A DNA stretch of 64,000 bases from Pseudoprevotella muciniphila (GCF_003265305.2 NZ_CP033459.1:1-64000), one strand, 5' to 3'; counted from the stretch's first letter, positions 7,468-15,025 are shown. Numbers and translations: made by a program. The notes: a model not told the origin generated them from the sequence alone.

Positions 7468-7640
7468 AGACCCGGAGCATCACTAAGCCCGAGAAAGTTG
7501 CCCTGTGCCGTGAATGCCACGGCAGGGGCACTGTCTCCAAACTGGGCTTTTCAAGGCTATGCCCTAACTGTGAGGGCAGCGGCAGGGTACTTGTCAGTTG
7601 TGAGATGACCCTGCACGTCAGGCCCTATAAAGTGCATTAA
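7464..7640 (+). CDS. Second DnaJ-type zinc mini-protein
   Basis: A 58-residue frame starting in the ATGA overlap with gam and ending TAA at 7638-7640. It encodes two CxxCxGxG motifs (CRECHGRG near 15 and CPNCEGSG near 33), the arrangement of a single DnaJ zinc-binding module. It is related in design to 5901-6128. Overlap with gam and the intact motifs make it a real gene despite its size. Confidence 0.7.
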   Translation: MKTRSITKPEKVALCRECHGRGTVSKLGFSRLCPNCEGSGRVLVSCEMTLHVRPYKVH

Positions 7641-7661
7641 TTAACTTCGACAATCAGCTGC

Positions 7662-7952
7662 ATGGGAATGAAGAAGCGCAAAGGCAAGAGTTATGCCAAG
7701 CGTGTCGCCGACATCAACCAGATTTACGACACGTACGCGAAGACGGGTCTTCCGAACAGGGAGATCTGGAAACGTTATGTCTATCCGAAATACGGCATCA
7801 GCGAGCGTACTTTTTACAATCTGCTGAAGGCCTCTGCCAATCCTCTTCTTGAGGAGCGTGCTGCGCTTTCTGCACAGGGCTTCTTGTTCCCGGAACTGTT
7901 ATACCCCGAAGATGAAGTCAGAGATCCAGGCTATTTTAAGAAGAATCCTTAA
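7662..7952 (+). CDS. Hypothetical HTH-like phage protein
   Basis: A 96-residue basic protein. Residues ~10-60 (ADINQIYDTYAKTGLPNREIWKRYV, then GISERTFYNLLKA) look like a terminase-small-subunit or transposase-like helix-turn-helix. The C-terminus is acidic. The last 41 bp overlap the likely start of the next gene. It is conserved in type with small DNA-binding proteins placed before the late genes, but the function is unknown. Confidence 0.6.
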   Translation: MGMKKRKGKSYAKRVADINQIYDTYAKTGLPNREIWKRYVYPKYGISERTFYNLLKASANPLLEERAALSAQGFLFPELLYPEDEVRDPGYFKKNP

Positions 7953-8475
7953 GGACATCGAGGTAGAGATGTCCGACGAGTTCGACCGGAACTTTGAGCG
8001 TCAGGCCTTTTTCAGTGAGGCGTGGCAGCGCAGGAAGAGCGCGACTCGTCCCGGCGGTCACATACTGGTCGATACGGGACGTTTGCGCCGTAGCATCCAG
8101 AGCCGGACCACCGAGAACAGCATCACGTTCTTCACGACGGAGCCCTACGCCGCCATTCACAACGATGGGGGCGAGATAGTGGTGACAACCAGGATGAAGA
8201 AATACTTCTGGCACAAGTATTACGAGGCTACCGGCTCGTTCGGTCGCAAGAAAGACGTCAGCCGGCGGAACGACAAGCGCACGGTGCAGCTGAGCGGCGA
8301 AGCCGAGTTCTGGAAGTTCATGGCCTTGAAGAAAGCCGGTACCACCATCAAGATTCCTCGCCGAAGGTTTTTGGGTACCAGTCCTGAAGTGGAGCGAGCT
8401 GTACGGACCATCATCGAGGAGAACCTGAGCGGATATATTGAAGAATCCATCAATTTTACGATTCGAGAATCATGA
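7912..8475 (+). CDS. Phage virion morphogenesis protein (Mu gpG-like)
   Basis: A 187-residue protein of the phage virion morphogenesis family, needed for joining or completing tails. The start MKSEIQAILRR at 7912 is chosen because the longer frame from 7849 has a poor N-terminus overlapping the preceding gene. Typical family features are the early DTGRLRRSI motif (~residues 47-55), followed by YAAIHNDGGEI, and the C-terminal IPRRRFLG motif. It has a plus-strand partner (8550-9050) rather than lying with the packaging genes, which are on the other strand. Confidence 0.85.
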   Translation: MKSEIQAILRRILKDIEVEMSDEFDRNFERQAFFSEAWQRRKSATRPGGHILVDTGRLRRSIQSRTTENSITFFTTEPYAAIHNDGGEIVVTTRMKKYFWHKYYEATGSFGRKKDVSRRNDKRTVQLSGEAEFWKFMALKKAGTTIKIPRRRFLGTSPEVERAVRTIIEENLSGYIEESINFTIRES

Positions 8476-8533
8476 TTATCGGCTGCGCCTCAGCATAAGA
8501 GCGAGCTCTTCTGCCTTCGGCTTGCACGATAAT
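8475..8533. repeat. 59-bp imperfect palindrome (MITE/REP-like)
   Basis: The element is bounded by ATTATCG (8475-8481) and CGATAAT (8527-8533) and centred on AAGAGC-GA-GCTCTT (8497-8510). Intermediate bases pair only in part. It fills the gap between two phage genes and overlaps the upstream stop. It resembles short palindromic intergenic repeats of Prevotella chromosomes, so it may be a non-autonomous repeat or a terminator-like structure. Confidence 0.6.
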
Positions 8534-8549
8534 TGAAAATACACGAGAA

Positions 8550-9050
8550 ATGAGAAAAGAAGTATATCAGATGCTCATAGAGCAACTATCCAAACTATAT
8601 GTAACACCAGAAGGTTACTACGGAGTAGCAGAAACTGAAGACGACGTTCCTGAAGGCTGGGAACGTGCCATCAAGCACATCGACCTGTGGAACCACAACG
8701 TTGAGTTCATCGAGCAGGAAGAGAATTGGGAACGTCCGGCGGTGTTCGTGGAGTTCCAGCCCATCCAGTGGAATGCCATACAGCCTGGAGCGGAATATCG
8801 TGCAGAGCCGATAGTACACCTTCATGTGGTGACGGACTGGCAGGGCAGCAGTTCTGCAGATAGTGAGTTCCGTGAACAGAGCCTGAAGGTGTTCGACTTA
8901 CTGGAGGCGATACACCATCAGTTGGCTTGCAGGAGAGGCAAGACGTTTCTGGAGTTTGACCTTGTGGGAAGCAGCACGAACCACAATCATGAGGATATTA
9001 TTGAGAACATTGAGAGTTACCAATGCGTGGCAATTAAATCGTTGCGATGA
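8550..9050 (+). CDS. Probable tail-completion/head-tail joining protein
   Basis: A 166-residue protein following the gpG-like gene. It has the mixed alpha/beta layout of phage tail-terminator or Mu gp37-type proteins (MLIEQLSKLY start, PAVFVEFQPIQW core, then IVHLHVVTDWQ and a C-terminal HEDIIENIESYQC). I cannot name the family with certainty; position next to the morphogenesis gene is the main support. Its stop codon lies in the loop of the hairpin at 9041-9059. Confidence 0.6.
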   Translation: MRKEVYQMLIEQLSKLYVTPEGYYGVAETEDDVPEGWERAIKHIDLWNHNVEFIEQEENWERPAVFVEFQPIQWNAIQPGAEYRAEPIVHLHVVTDWQGSSSADSEFREQSLKVFDLLEAIHHQLACRRGKTFLEFDLVGSSTNHNHEDIIENIESYQCVAIKSLR

Positions 9051-9062
9051 AATCGCAACATA
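9041..9062 (+). repeat. Dispersed hairpin repeat, copy A
   Basis: GTTGCGAT-GAA-ATCGCAAC followed by ATA: perfect 8-bp arms and a 3-nt loop. It has the same architecture as 15045, 16174 and 20514, but with the inner C-G pair replaced by T-A, a compensatory change. Confidence 0.75.
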
Positions 9063-9078
9063 CAAAACCTGAAGAAGT

Positions 9079-9414
9079 ATGGAGATATTCAAGAGTTTCA
9101 AGCTGTTCGGTCTTTATTTCTACATTTCGAACGTTCGGATGAAGCGCAGGCGTACGATAGACGAGCAGATGCGCAATCGACGGAATGCTCTTCTCCGGAA
9201 GAAACGGTTTCTCTACCAGCTGCGTGGCGGCTGCTGTGAGCTTTGCGGCAAGCACTTTGCCCTGGAGGCATTGGAGATACACCACTTGGTTCCTGTGAGC
9301 CAGAACCCCGGACTGGCGTTGCAGACGAAGAATCTGATTCTTCTCTGCCATGACTGCCATGTAAAGGTGCATCAGGGCAAAGAATCCGCCGTAAAGCAAA
9401 AAAACAGACCTTAA
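9079..9414 (+). CDS. HNH endonuclease
   Basis: A 111-residue HNH nuclease. The zinc Cys pair CELCGKHF (near 54-61) is followed by the H-H motif EIHHLVPVS (near 70) and the C-terminal NLILLCHDCHVKVH (near 90-103), a complete HNH signature. A shorter start at 9139 (MKRRRT) is possible. Many phages carry a small HNH protein next to the terminase, where it helps packaging cleavage; here it faces the packaging module across a terminator. It could also be a free-standing homing nuclease. Confidence 0.88.
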   Translation: MEIFKSFKLFGLYFYISNVRMKRRRTIDEQMRNRRNALLRKKRFLYQLRGGCCELCGKHFALEALEIHHLVPVSQNPGLALQTKNLILLCHDCHVKVHQGKESAVKQKNRP

Positions 9415-9420
9415 AATGAA

Positions 9421-9458
9421 AAAAATCCGCTACTTTTGATTGAGTAACGGATTTTTTT
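9421..9458. terminator. Bidirectional terminator between HNH and MuF
   Basis: AAAAATCCGCTAC pairs with GTAACGGATTTTT (one mismatch), giving A-rich and T-rich flanks on both sides. It separates the converging HNH and MuF transcripts. Confidence 0.8.
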
Positions 9459-9467
9459 GTACCTTTG
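9435..9467 (+). promoter_or_regulatory. Promoter antisense to the MuF 3' end
   Basis: TTTG (9435-9438), a 21-bp spacer and TACCTTTG (9460-9467) match the Bacteroidetes consensus, and the 12-mer TACCTTTGTCGT recurs at the promoter before 34024. No plus-strand gene follows, so transcription would be antisense to the C-terminal coding part of MuF. Confidence 0.45.
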
Positions 9468-9528
9468 TCGTCAGAATAGCATTGAGACTGAGTCTTGGAT
9501 TGTAGTTCCAGGTAGTTCTTTCTCTTTG

Positions 9529-10827
9529 CTATTTCTTTTTTATGTGCTTTCTGATTTTTTCGGGATGGTCAGAAATAGAATGCAGGGTATATTCTCCCCA
9601 ATCCCATTCCCAAACAATTATACACTGTTCTTCCCCTCGTACCTTTGTGGAGAATATATGGTGCTGTACAACCCTTTCCTTTTCCTTCCCAGGTGGGGGA
9701 TCTGCTGGCCCCAGATATTTACACTCTTTATCCTCGAAGACTTCATTTATGCGTAGTAGCATTTTGTTCTTTTCCTGCAGATATTTGTTGGGTTGGTTGG
9801 TCCATTCTGTGATAGAAGCCCTTGAAATGTTGATGGGGTGTGGGAACTTCGTTGTGTTTATAGTCGTTCCCTGTAATGGCTTGGCGTATTTTCTCGTTTG
9901 TTTGGCATCTGCATTTGCCAATGCCCTTACGATACGACAAGCAGCACATAACTCATTCTCTGGAACGAATACCAGTGATATTTTCCCTTTTGCAATGTCA
10001 CAGTCCCGGCACCGCTTGATGGTGTAAGGATTATAGTCTGGCATTGTCTTTTGTTCTATTCCAGGATTGAAATGAAAGATGCCCTTTGTGTCCTTTCCCG
10101 TGGCCTCGGCTCCGAGTGCCATAGCCTCGTCGTGTGGTGTTTCCGGGTATTTAGTCTTGCGCACCTGTACGACGGTGCATCGGCAGTTCCATCCGTTAGG
10201 CGGGTAATACTCCTCCCAGAACGGGTCGGACATCGGCAGCGTTACGCGGTCGAGTGCAGCATGTTCCGGACGCACCTTTTCGTCGCGCTGCGTTCGGTAC
10301 TGCAGGTTATATCGGTCGCCGTCCTGCATGAACTGCTCCCACTTTGCCGCCATGTCCGCTGAAGCCTGACAGAAGTTGTATTCTGCGCGGAGGTAGTTGC
10401 GGTTGTAGGTGCTATCAATCTTGCGAACGTCATTCAAAAACTGTTCGAAAGGCTTTCTGTTGCCGTTCTCGTCAATGAGAGACGGGAACGCCTCGTTGAG
10501 TTCGTGGAACGTCTTCATGCCGGAGAAGATGTAGTTCGACCGCTGAAGACGCTGGCGCATGGCATCAGACATTTTGACTTGCTGGAAGCCGGAGTTGAGT
10601 GCGTCGGCATGTGTCTCTATGAACTCCTGCATTTTCGGTGTCTCCAGTAACTCTATGCGGAACTGTGCCCCCTGCTCCTTGTAGAGTGTCTTCATCATTC
10701 CCTCGAACAGGCGCGAGAGTTCCTGACGTATCTCGTCCTCACGGGCGAAAGTGGCGACGGGGAAACCGCCGTCCGCAAGGATTCGGGCATAGCGTTCGTG
10801 CAGCCCCAGGTAATCACTGGGGCTCAG
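9529..10827 (-). CDS. MuF minor head protein with C-terminal toxin-like domain
   Basis: A Mu F-type minor head protein, which sits at the portal vertex and takes part in head assembly. The MuF core ends with the signature FWEEYYPPNGWNCRCTV. In this frame the first ATG is at 10698, but 43 further in-frame codons upstream (LSPSDYLGLHERYARIL at their start) look like genuine protein, with no ATG, GTG or TTG. They are reached either from a CTG overlapping the portal stop or by -1 frameshift from the portal gene (signal at 10802-10839). The last ~110 residues (ISRASITEWTNQP, then HHIFSTKV and WGEYTLHSISDH) look like a PBECR/BECR-fold RNase as found on MuF toxins. That part is visibly more AT-rich than the rest, suggesting domain swapping. 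No immunity gene is evident nearby. Confidence 0.85.
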   Translation of the reverse strand: MSPSDYLGLHERYARILADGGFPVATFAREDEIRQELSRLFEGMMKTLYKEQGAQFRIELLETPKMQEFIETHADALNSGFQQVKMSDAMRQRLQRSNYIFSGMKTFHELNEAFPSLIDENGNRKPFEQFLNDVRKIDSTYNRNYLRAEYNFCQASADMAAKWEQFMQDGDRYNLQYRTQRDEKVRPEHAALDRVTLPMSDPFWEEYYPPNGWNCRCTVVQVRKTKYPETPHDEAMALGAEATGKDTKGIFHFNPGIEQKTMPDYNPYTIKRCRDCDIAKGKISLVFVPENELCAACRIVRALANADAKQTRKYAKPLQGTTINTTKFPHPINISRASITEWTNQPNKYLQEKNKMLLRINEVFEDKECKYLGPADPPPGKEKERVVQHHIFSTKVRGEEQCIIVWEWDWGEYTLHSISDHPEKIRKHIKKK

Positions 10828-10839
10828 TCGAAAAAAGGG
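10802..10839 (-). promoter_or_regulatory. Predicted -1 ribosomal frameshift signal, portal to MuF
   Basis: On the minus strand the portal frame reads CGC CCT TTT TTC GAC TGA. It contains two overlapping X XXY YYZ heptamers, C CCT TTT (10839-10833) and T TTT TTC (10836-10830). A perfect 8-bp stem AGCCCCAG/CTGGGGCT (10824-10817 and 10809-10802) with a 7-nt loop starts 8 or 5 nt later, which is canonical spacing. The stem has no T-run after it on either strand, so it is not a normal terminator. The MuF frame is exactly -1 relative to the portal and is open only from a TGA at 10860, just upstream of the slip site. Confidence 0.75.
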
Positions 10840-12233
10840 CGCGCATTGGCTTCGCCTTCAATCGGCTGCACTCGGCCATTCAAGCGAACTTGATGGCTCT
10901 CGCTGGCACGATTGTTTTGTTCCTGTCGCGTCTTTTTGTCCGGCTTGGGCGTTTTATTGCCTTTGGGGTCTTCATCGTCCTGTGGCGGCTCTGGTGGCGC
11001 GACAGGCGGCAGCATCTGCCTACGTTCCCCTACAGGCATGTTGTATTTCTCTGAGAAGTATGCAGGGTCCACCTCGTAGTTGTTGAGTACGAGTTGTTCG
11101 TATGCTGCCTGCTGCTCTGGTGTGTAGTCCACGCTGTAGTCCCAGTCGAAGTGTATTCCCTTGAGCGGGAAGCCGTGCCGTACCATGTGGGGCAGGAGTT
11201 GGTTGTTCACCATGTCACGGATGTTGTCGCAGTCTGCCTCGATGATGTTCTGGAAGACTTCGAGGTGTGTTTCGGACTGTGAGAGGCTTGATCCGTCCTC
11301 GATGGTCATTGTCTGCCCGATGATGAGTTTTGATAGTTCGGAGTTGGCACGGTCGATGCGCTTGTCATAGACGTTGAATGCATCGCCCTTGGTAGATTCG
11401 ACCACTTCTATTTCGGTGCCTTGCTGGAATATGCCCCATCCCTCGGTACCCATGTCTGCCATCATTCGCTCCATCTTGGCGAGTTCTTTGTCATCTCGTG
11501 ATGTGGTCCGTGCTATTCGCATGGGCATTCCGAAGATCTCGGCAAAGGTGTCCCAGAACGCCAGTGCGTTTTTCTTCGGTATGGTCTGTGTTGCTGCTTT
11601 TAGGAACAGTCCGAGGTTATCTGGCTGCCCCACCTCGATGAGCCATTCGGCGAACGGCGGTTCGTGGTAGTCAATGCCATTGTGCCAGTCCTGTCCGAGG
11701 TCAGGGACGACGCAGTGGTATTCCGGAATGACGTGCTTGCGTGGTATGAGCCGCACTCCGTCGTATGTCTGCCGTCCGTTTATGCCGGTGGTGATGTTTC
11801 CCAGTTCTATGAGCGAGTGTCCCCAGTAGTTGGCGTCGAGCGCGAGCTTCATGAGGAGTTTGAACCAGGGCGTATTGAAGTAGTTAGCTGCTTCCTCGTC
11901 CTCGTCGCCCTTCTCGTTGACCAATTTGAATGAGCGAGCCATGACAAAGCCCTCGCGCTGCTGTATGCAGCCGGAGAGGTGCAAGTCCACCTCCACATCG
12001 CGATATATGTCGTATAGCCTCTGTCGGTTCGGTCTATCCACGTTTATTGCCAACAGCCAGGCATTGCGCCAGTCTCCGATATCCTTTCGTGTAAGCGAGT
12101 CGGTGGTTCGCTGCAGTTCCATTACCGTCTTCTTGAAGTGCTGCGCATCTTTCTTAGCCAGGCGCAATGTTCCGAACGGGGTTCGCACCAGCAGTTTATT
12201 GTCTGTATTTTTGTTTCTCTTTCTCTTTCCCAT
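10824..12233 (-). CDS. Portal protein (Mu gp29-like, DUF935)
   Basis: A 469-residue DUF935 portal protein forming the ring through which DNA enters and leaves the head. Family features: LRLAKKDAQHFKKTVM near the N-terminus, a central PRKHVIPEY and the strongly conserved ALAFWDTFAEIFGMPMRIA segment (residues ~225-245), followed by SELSKLIIGQTMTIEDGSS. The C-terminal ~60 residues are Pro/Gln/Lys-rich and probably flexible. The gene ends RPFFD-stop on a slippery run, suggesting that part of the product continues into MuF. It lies 6 bp after the gp36-like gene in a six-gene minus-strand packaging operon. Confidence 0.93.
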   Translation of the reverse strand: MGKRKRNKNTDNKLLVRTPFGTLRLAKKDAQHFKKTVMELQRTTDSLTRKDIGDWRNAWLLAINVDRPNRQRLYDIYRDVEVDLHLSGCIQQREGFVMARSFKLVNEKGDEDEEAANYFNTPWFKLLMKLALDANYWGHSLIELGNITTGINGRQTYDGVRLIPRKHVIPEYHCVVPDLGQDWHNGIDYHEPPFAEWLIEVGQPDNLGLFLKAATQTIPKKNALAFWDTFAEIFGMPMRIARTTSRDDKELAKMERMMADMGTEGWGIFQQGTEIEVVESTKGDAFNVYDKRIDRANSELSKLIIGQTMTIEDGSSLSQSETHLEVFQNIIEADCDNIRDMVNNQLLPHMVRHGFPLKGIHFDWDYSVDYTPEQQAAYEQLVLNNYEVDPAYFSEKYNMPVGERRQMLPPVAPPEPPQDDEDPKGNKTPKPDKKTRQEQNNRASESHQVRLNGRVQPIEGEANARPFFD

Positions 12234-12239
12234 AGTTCT

Positions 12240-12659
12240 TTACCAATTATGACGTAGTTTCTTCTGACAGCCGTACACCATCGGGAAGCCGACGGGGTTT
12301 CCGTTTTCGTCGGTGGCAAGAGGCAGTTCTGGCACGATTTTTCCGGACTGTACTCCCTCGAGCCATTTGACTGCCCGCTCGTAGCGTTCCTTTCGTATCT
12401 CCATTCCCATTTTCTGCGGTGCGCTGGCTGCCATGTGGTAGAGGGCGATGTCGCAGGTGTACATCACTACAAGCCTGTTTCGTCCCGTTCCCGTTGCCGA
12501 GAAGACGGCTTCTGTGTCGTATTTGGGTCTGAGGTAGCCGCTAATTTCCTCGACGGCTTCCGTCTCGGCATTGGCTCGGTTCTCTTGGCTGACCTGTGAG
12601 ACCACCTTCAGAGCCTGGTCGCCGATGACGATTTTATAGTCTTGATCTGTTACAAACAT
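12240..12659 (-). CDS. Mu gp36-like protein (DUF1320)
   Basis: A 139-residue protein with the DUF1320 layout: a helical N-terminus (AETEAVEEISGYLRPKYD) and a conserved VVMYTCDIALYHM segment near 65-77, then a helix with RYERAVKWLEGVQSGKI. In Mu-like phages this is a head-completion/connector protein. It lies between the 76-residue protein and the portal, with short gaps, in the minus-strand operon. Confidence 0.85.
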   Translation of the reverse strand: MFVTDQDYKIVIGDQALKVVSQVSQENRANAETEAVEEISGYLRPKYDTEAVFSATGTGRNRLVVMYTCDIALYHMAASAPQKMGMEIRKERYERAVKWLEGVQSGKIVPELPLATDENGNPVGFPMVYGCQKKLRHNW

Positions 12660-12669
12660 AGCCAGAAGT

Positions 12670-12900
12670 TTAGAGTGTTATGTAAAGCGCCTTCGCTTCA
12701 AGGTCGGCAATGGTGGTACCTTTCCGGAACACCCCACCGGCTATGAACTTTTTGAGTTCCTGCTTGGAGAGGACTTCGAGGCGTCGGTTAATGACCAGCA
12801 CCATATATTTGCGGTGCGTTAGATGGTGAAAGCGGTCTGCTTTCTTGACGGCCCGCTTGAAGCGGTAGGCGAAGATGAGTTCTTTTATCAGCTTTATCAT
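12670..12900 (-). CDS. Small basic phage protein
   Basis: A 76-residue basic protein with ATG at 12900, one base beyond the terminase stop; the longer open frame upstream lies inside the terminase gene and is not credible. It is helix-rich (IKELIFAYRFKRAVKKADRF) with a C-terminal segment VLSKQELKKFIAGGVFRKG. No family is recognised. Similar small proteins sit between terminase and portal in Bacteroides Mu-like prophages, so a head or packaging accessory role is likely. Confidence 0.65.
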   Translation of the reverse strand: MIKLIKELIFAYRFKRAVKKADRFHHLTHRKYMVLVINRRLEVLSKQELKKFIAGGVFRKGTTIADLEAKALYITL

Positions 12901-12901
12901 G

Positions 12902-14464
12902 TTACCAAATGTTTTTAGAGGTTGATCTTTTTCCGAACCTCGGTTTATAGGTTTGTTGTCTTGTATTCTTCTGGAGGATATAGATTGCACCCTCGTCTGC
13001 ATCCGGTGCGTCGTCGTTGCCGGACATTCCCTTCTCGAAGGCAAGCAGCTGCTCGAGTCCGGCTTGCATGTCGGGGTCTTCCTTCTGTGAGATGTCGTAG
13101 AACACAAATCCGCGTTCCCAGAGCGGACTGATGGCTTCTATTCGCTGGAACTTGTCGGGCTTCTTCCGTGTGTCGCCCGTGATGGGCAGCTGGTAGCCTC
13201 GGAGGTTTCCCTCTGTAGTGAACTCATCGAGGAGTATGTCCTGCATGAAGGATGCCTCCATTGCGAATCGGATGGAGATACCCACGTCCAGGCTCCACTC
13301 GTAGAGGTCGTAGCACCATCGTACCATTTCGGCGAGCGATGCCTTGCGCACGAAAGCGCGGAGGTGCCACAGGTGTGTCTTGTGCTTCGCCCATAGTTTG
13401 GCGGCTTTCGTATCGTTTGACTTCTTGCTTTTCCATGACGGGTCGATGTACAGTACAAACTCGGTGAAGTCCTTCCATGCCGGACGCTTGGCCCACTTGA
13501 TCCACTCCTGGCGGAAGACGGTGCCCTCCACGATGGGGTTGTGCATCATCTCCTTGTTCCAAGCGCGGTAGCCGACAAACTCGGCATATTCCCGTGCCTC
13601 CTCCTTCGTCCATTTCTCTTTCCATACAGGGTTGCCCTCGTTGTCAACGGCATATACCGTCGAGACGTGAACACCTTTGGTGGCGCAGATGTTCGCCAGC
13701 ACGGAGGTTTTGGAGATAAGGTTGCCGACCATGAGGAAACGGCCACGTCCCACGTCAAGTGCACCGAAGAGTGCTTCTTTCACCCAGTCGGTGAGTTCGC
13801 GGACTCGCCGCTCGTTGCGGCAGAGTTCGTCATCGTCGAGGTCGTCGATGACGATGTAGTCCGGTCGTGACTCACGCTTTCGGAGACCACGTGGCGACTG
13901 CCCACGTCCACACGCCAGGAAATACACGCCGTCCTTTGTGGTGAACTCACCTTCGGTCCAGTTGCCGAGCGACATCTGCTTTCCGAAGTCGGCAATGATG
14001 CGCTTGTTATACTGGAGCTCCGCCTGAATGTCACCCAGCAGTCGGTCGGCACTGTCTTCAGACTTACCGACAATCACCATGAAATTGATGAGCCGCTTCG
14101 GTTGGAACATCAACCAGAGCGGCATGAAGATGTCGAAGTGTGTGGACTTAGCGTGACCACGCGGCCACTTGAAGACCGCTTTCAGGTTAGGCGTGTTCTT
14201 AACCTTCGTGGCAGCGGCATTGTGGAACGGCGCGTTGTGTATGGTTCGTATGGCTTCGCCTGTCACCTTGTCGCGGAGCGTCAGGAAATGCGGAAAGTAA
14301 TACTCACAGAAAGCGGCATAGTCTTTCTGGAGCCGGCGTATGCGCTGCTCCTTCTGTGTGGCATTCTCGCGGACGAGACTTTTTGTGTCGGTCAGGTTCT
14401 GAATCTGCCGGCAATGCTCCTTCCACTCTTCCTGTATTTTCCTGAGGTCTGCTATAGATGTCAT
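12902..14464 (-). CDS. Terminase large subunit (Mu gp28-like)
   Basis: A 520-residue packaging motor. The ATPase part has Walker A KWPRGHAKST (99-108) and Walker B YIVIDDLDDDE (203-213, with the catalytic Glu after the acidic run). The nuclease part begins with VLYIDPSW (D341). Mu-type terminases package by headful from host-flanked ends after transposition, which fits the lack of a cos site. The N-terminal ~60 residues are helical and probably contact the small subunit encoded 15 bp upstream. Confidence 0.93.
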   Translation of the reverse strand: MTSIADLRKIQEEWKEHCRQIQNLTDTKSLVRENATQKEQRIRRLQKDYAAFCEYYFPHFLTLRDKVTGEAIRTIHNAPFHNAAATKVKNTPNLKAVFKWPRGHAKSTHFDIFMPLWLMFQPKRLINFMVIVGKSEDSADRLLGDIQAELQYNKRIIADFGKQMSLGNWTEGEFTTKDGVYFLACGRGQSPRGLRKRESRPDYIVIDDLDDDELCRNERRVRELTDWVKEALFGALDVGRGRFLMVGNLISKTSVLANICATKGVHVSTVYAVDNEGNPVWKEKWTKEEAREYAEFVGYRAWNKEMMHNPIVEGTVFRQEWIKWAKRPAWKDFTEFVLYIDPSWKSKKSNDTKAAKLWAKHKTHLWHLRAFVRKASLAEMVRWCYDLYEWSLDVGISIRFAMEASFMQDILLDEFTTEGNLRGYQLPITGDTRKKPDKFQRIEAISPLWERGFVFYDISQKEDPDMQAGLEQLLAFEKGMSGNDDAPDADEGAIYILQKNTRQQTYKPRFGKRSTSKNIW

Positions 14465-14479
14465 AGAATTACATAGATG

Positions 14480-15025
14480 CTATAGTGCAGACGGCGATGC
14501 CATCTTTTCCATGAGGAACTTGTTCTGGTACTTGTTGATTGCCTTGATGAGTTCGGGTGTGATTTCGGGGTCGTAGCATGCCTGGTCCTGAATCCACCGG
14601 TTGAATGCCATGAATACCTCTATGGCGTCGATGACGTTCGCCTTCTTGTCAAGTTTCTCGATGGTGGATGATAGTTTCGAGAGTTTGTCTGCGAGTGCTC
14701 CGATGGCTTCGGGGTCGCCTGACGCATTGACCTGCGCGATGAGGTTGTCGATTGCGAGGAGCAACTTGTTGACGAGTTCCGGTCGTGAGATGTTCTTGGC
14801 TGCACGCGCCTCCTTCCATCCGTCGTTGCTGCACCACTTGGAGACAGACTGACGGGACACGCTTAATTGTTCGGCAATTTCTGTCAGTTCCATGCCTGAC
14901 AGGTACAGTGAGCGTCCGAGCGTCTTTTTCCTTTCAATCTGCTCACGCGAAAGCCTGGTGCGTTCGGGCAATTCGGAACCAGTTCCGTTTGCCTCTCTCT
15001 TCGTTGTCTTTTCTTGTTTTGTCAT
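14480..15025 (-). CDS. Terminase small subunit (Mu gp27-like)
   Basis: A 181-residue DNA-recognition subunit of the terminase. A helix-turn-helix is visible at ~45-70 (LTEIAEQLSVSRQSVSKW), followed by a long oligomerisation coiled coil (LADKLSKLSSTIEKLDKK) and a C-terminal part that would bind the large subunit. It is the first gene of the minus-strand packaging operon, 60-65 bp from the putative divergent late promoter at 15,084-15,091. Confidence 0.85.
   Translation of the reverse strand: MTKQEKTTKREANGTGSELPERTRLSREQIERKKTLGRSLYLSGMELTEIAEQLSVSRQSVSKWCSNDGWKEARAAKNISRPELVNKLLLAIDNLIAQVNASGDPEAIGALADKLSKLSSTIEKLDKKANVIDAIEVFMAFNRWIQDQACYDPEITPELIKAINKYQNKFLMEKMASPSAL

Noticed and set aside
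9457-10027. Plus-strand frames opposite the MuF 3' end
   Set aside because: Hydrophobic, low-quality translations opposite a clear gene; the promoter before them is noted, but no protein is claimed.
10802-10824. The 8-bp stem as an intrinsic terminator
   Set aside because: No T-run follows it on either strand, and it lies inside coding sequence of MuF.
12670-13107. 145-codon version of the small basic packaging protein
   Set aside because: The first ~70 codons lie within the terminase gene and are Ser/Arg/Thr-rich junk; the 76-residue form from 12900 is used.
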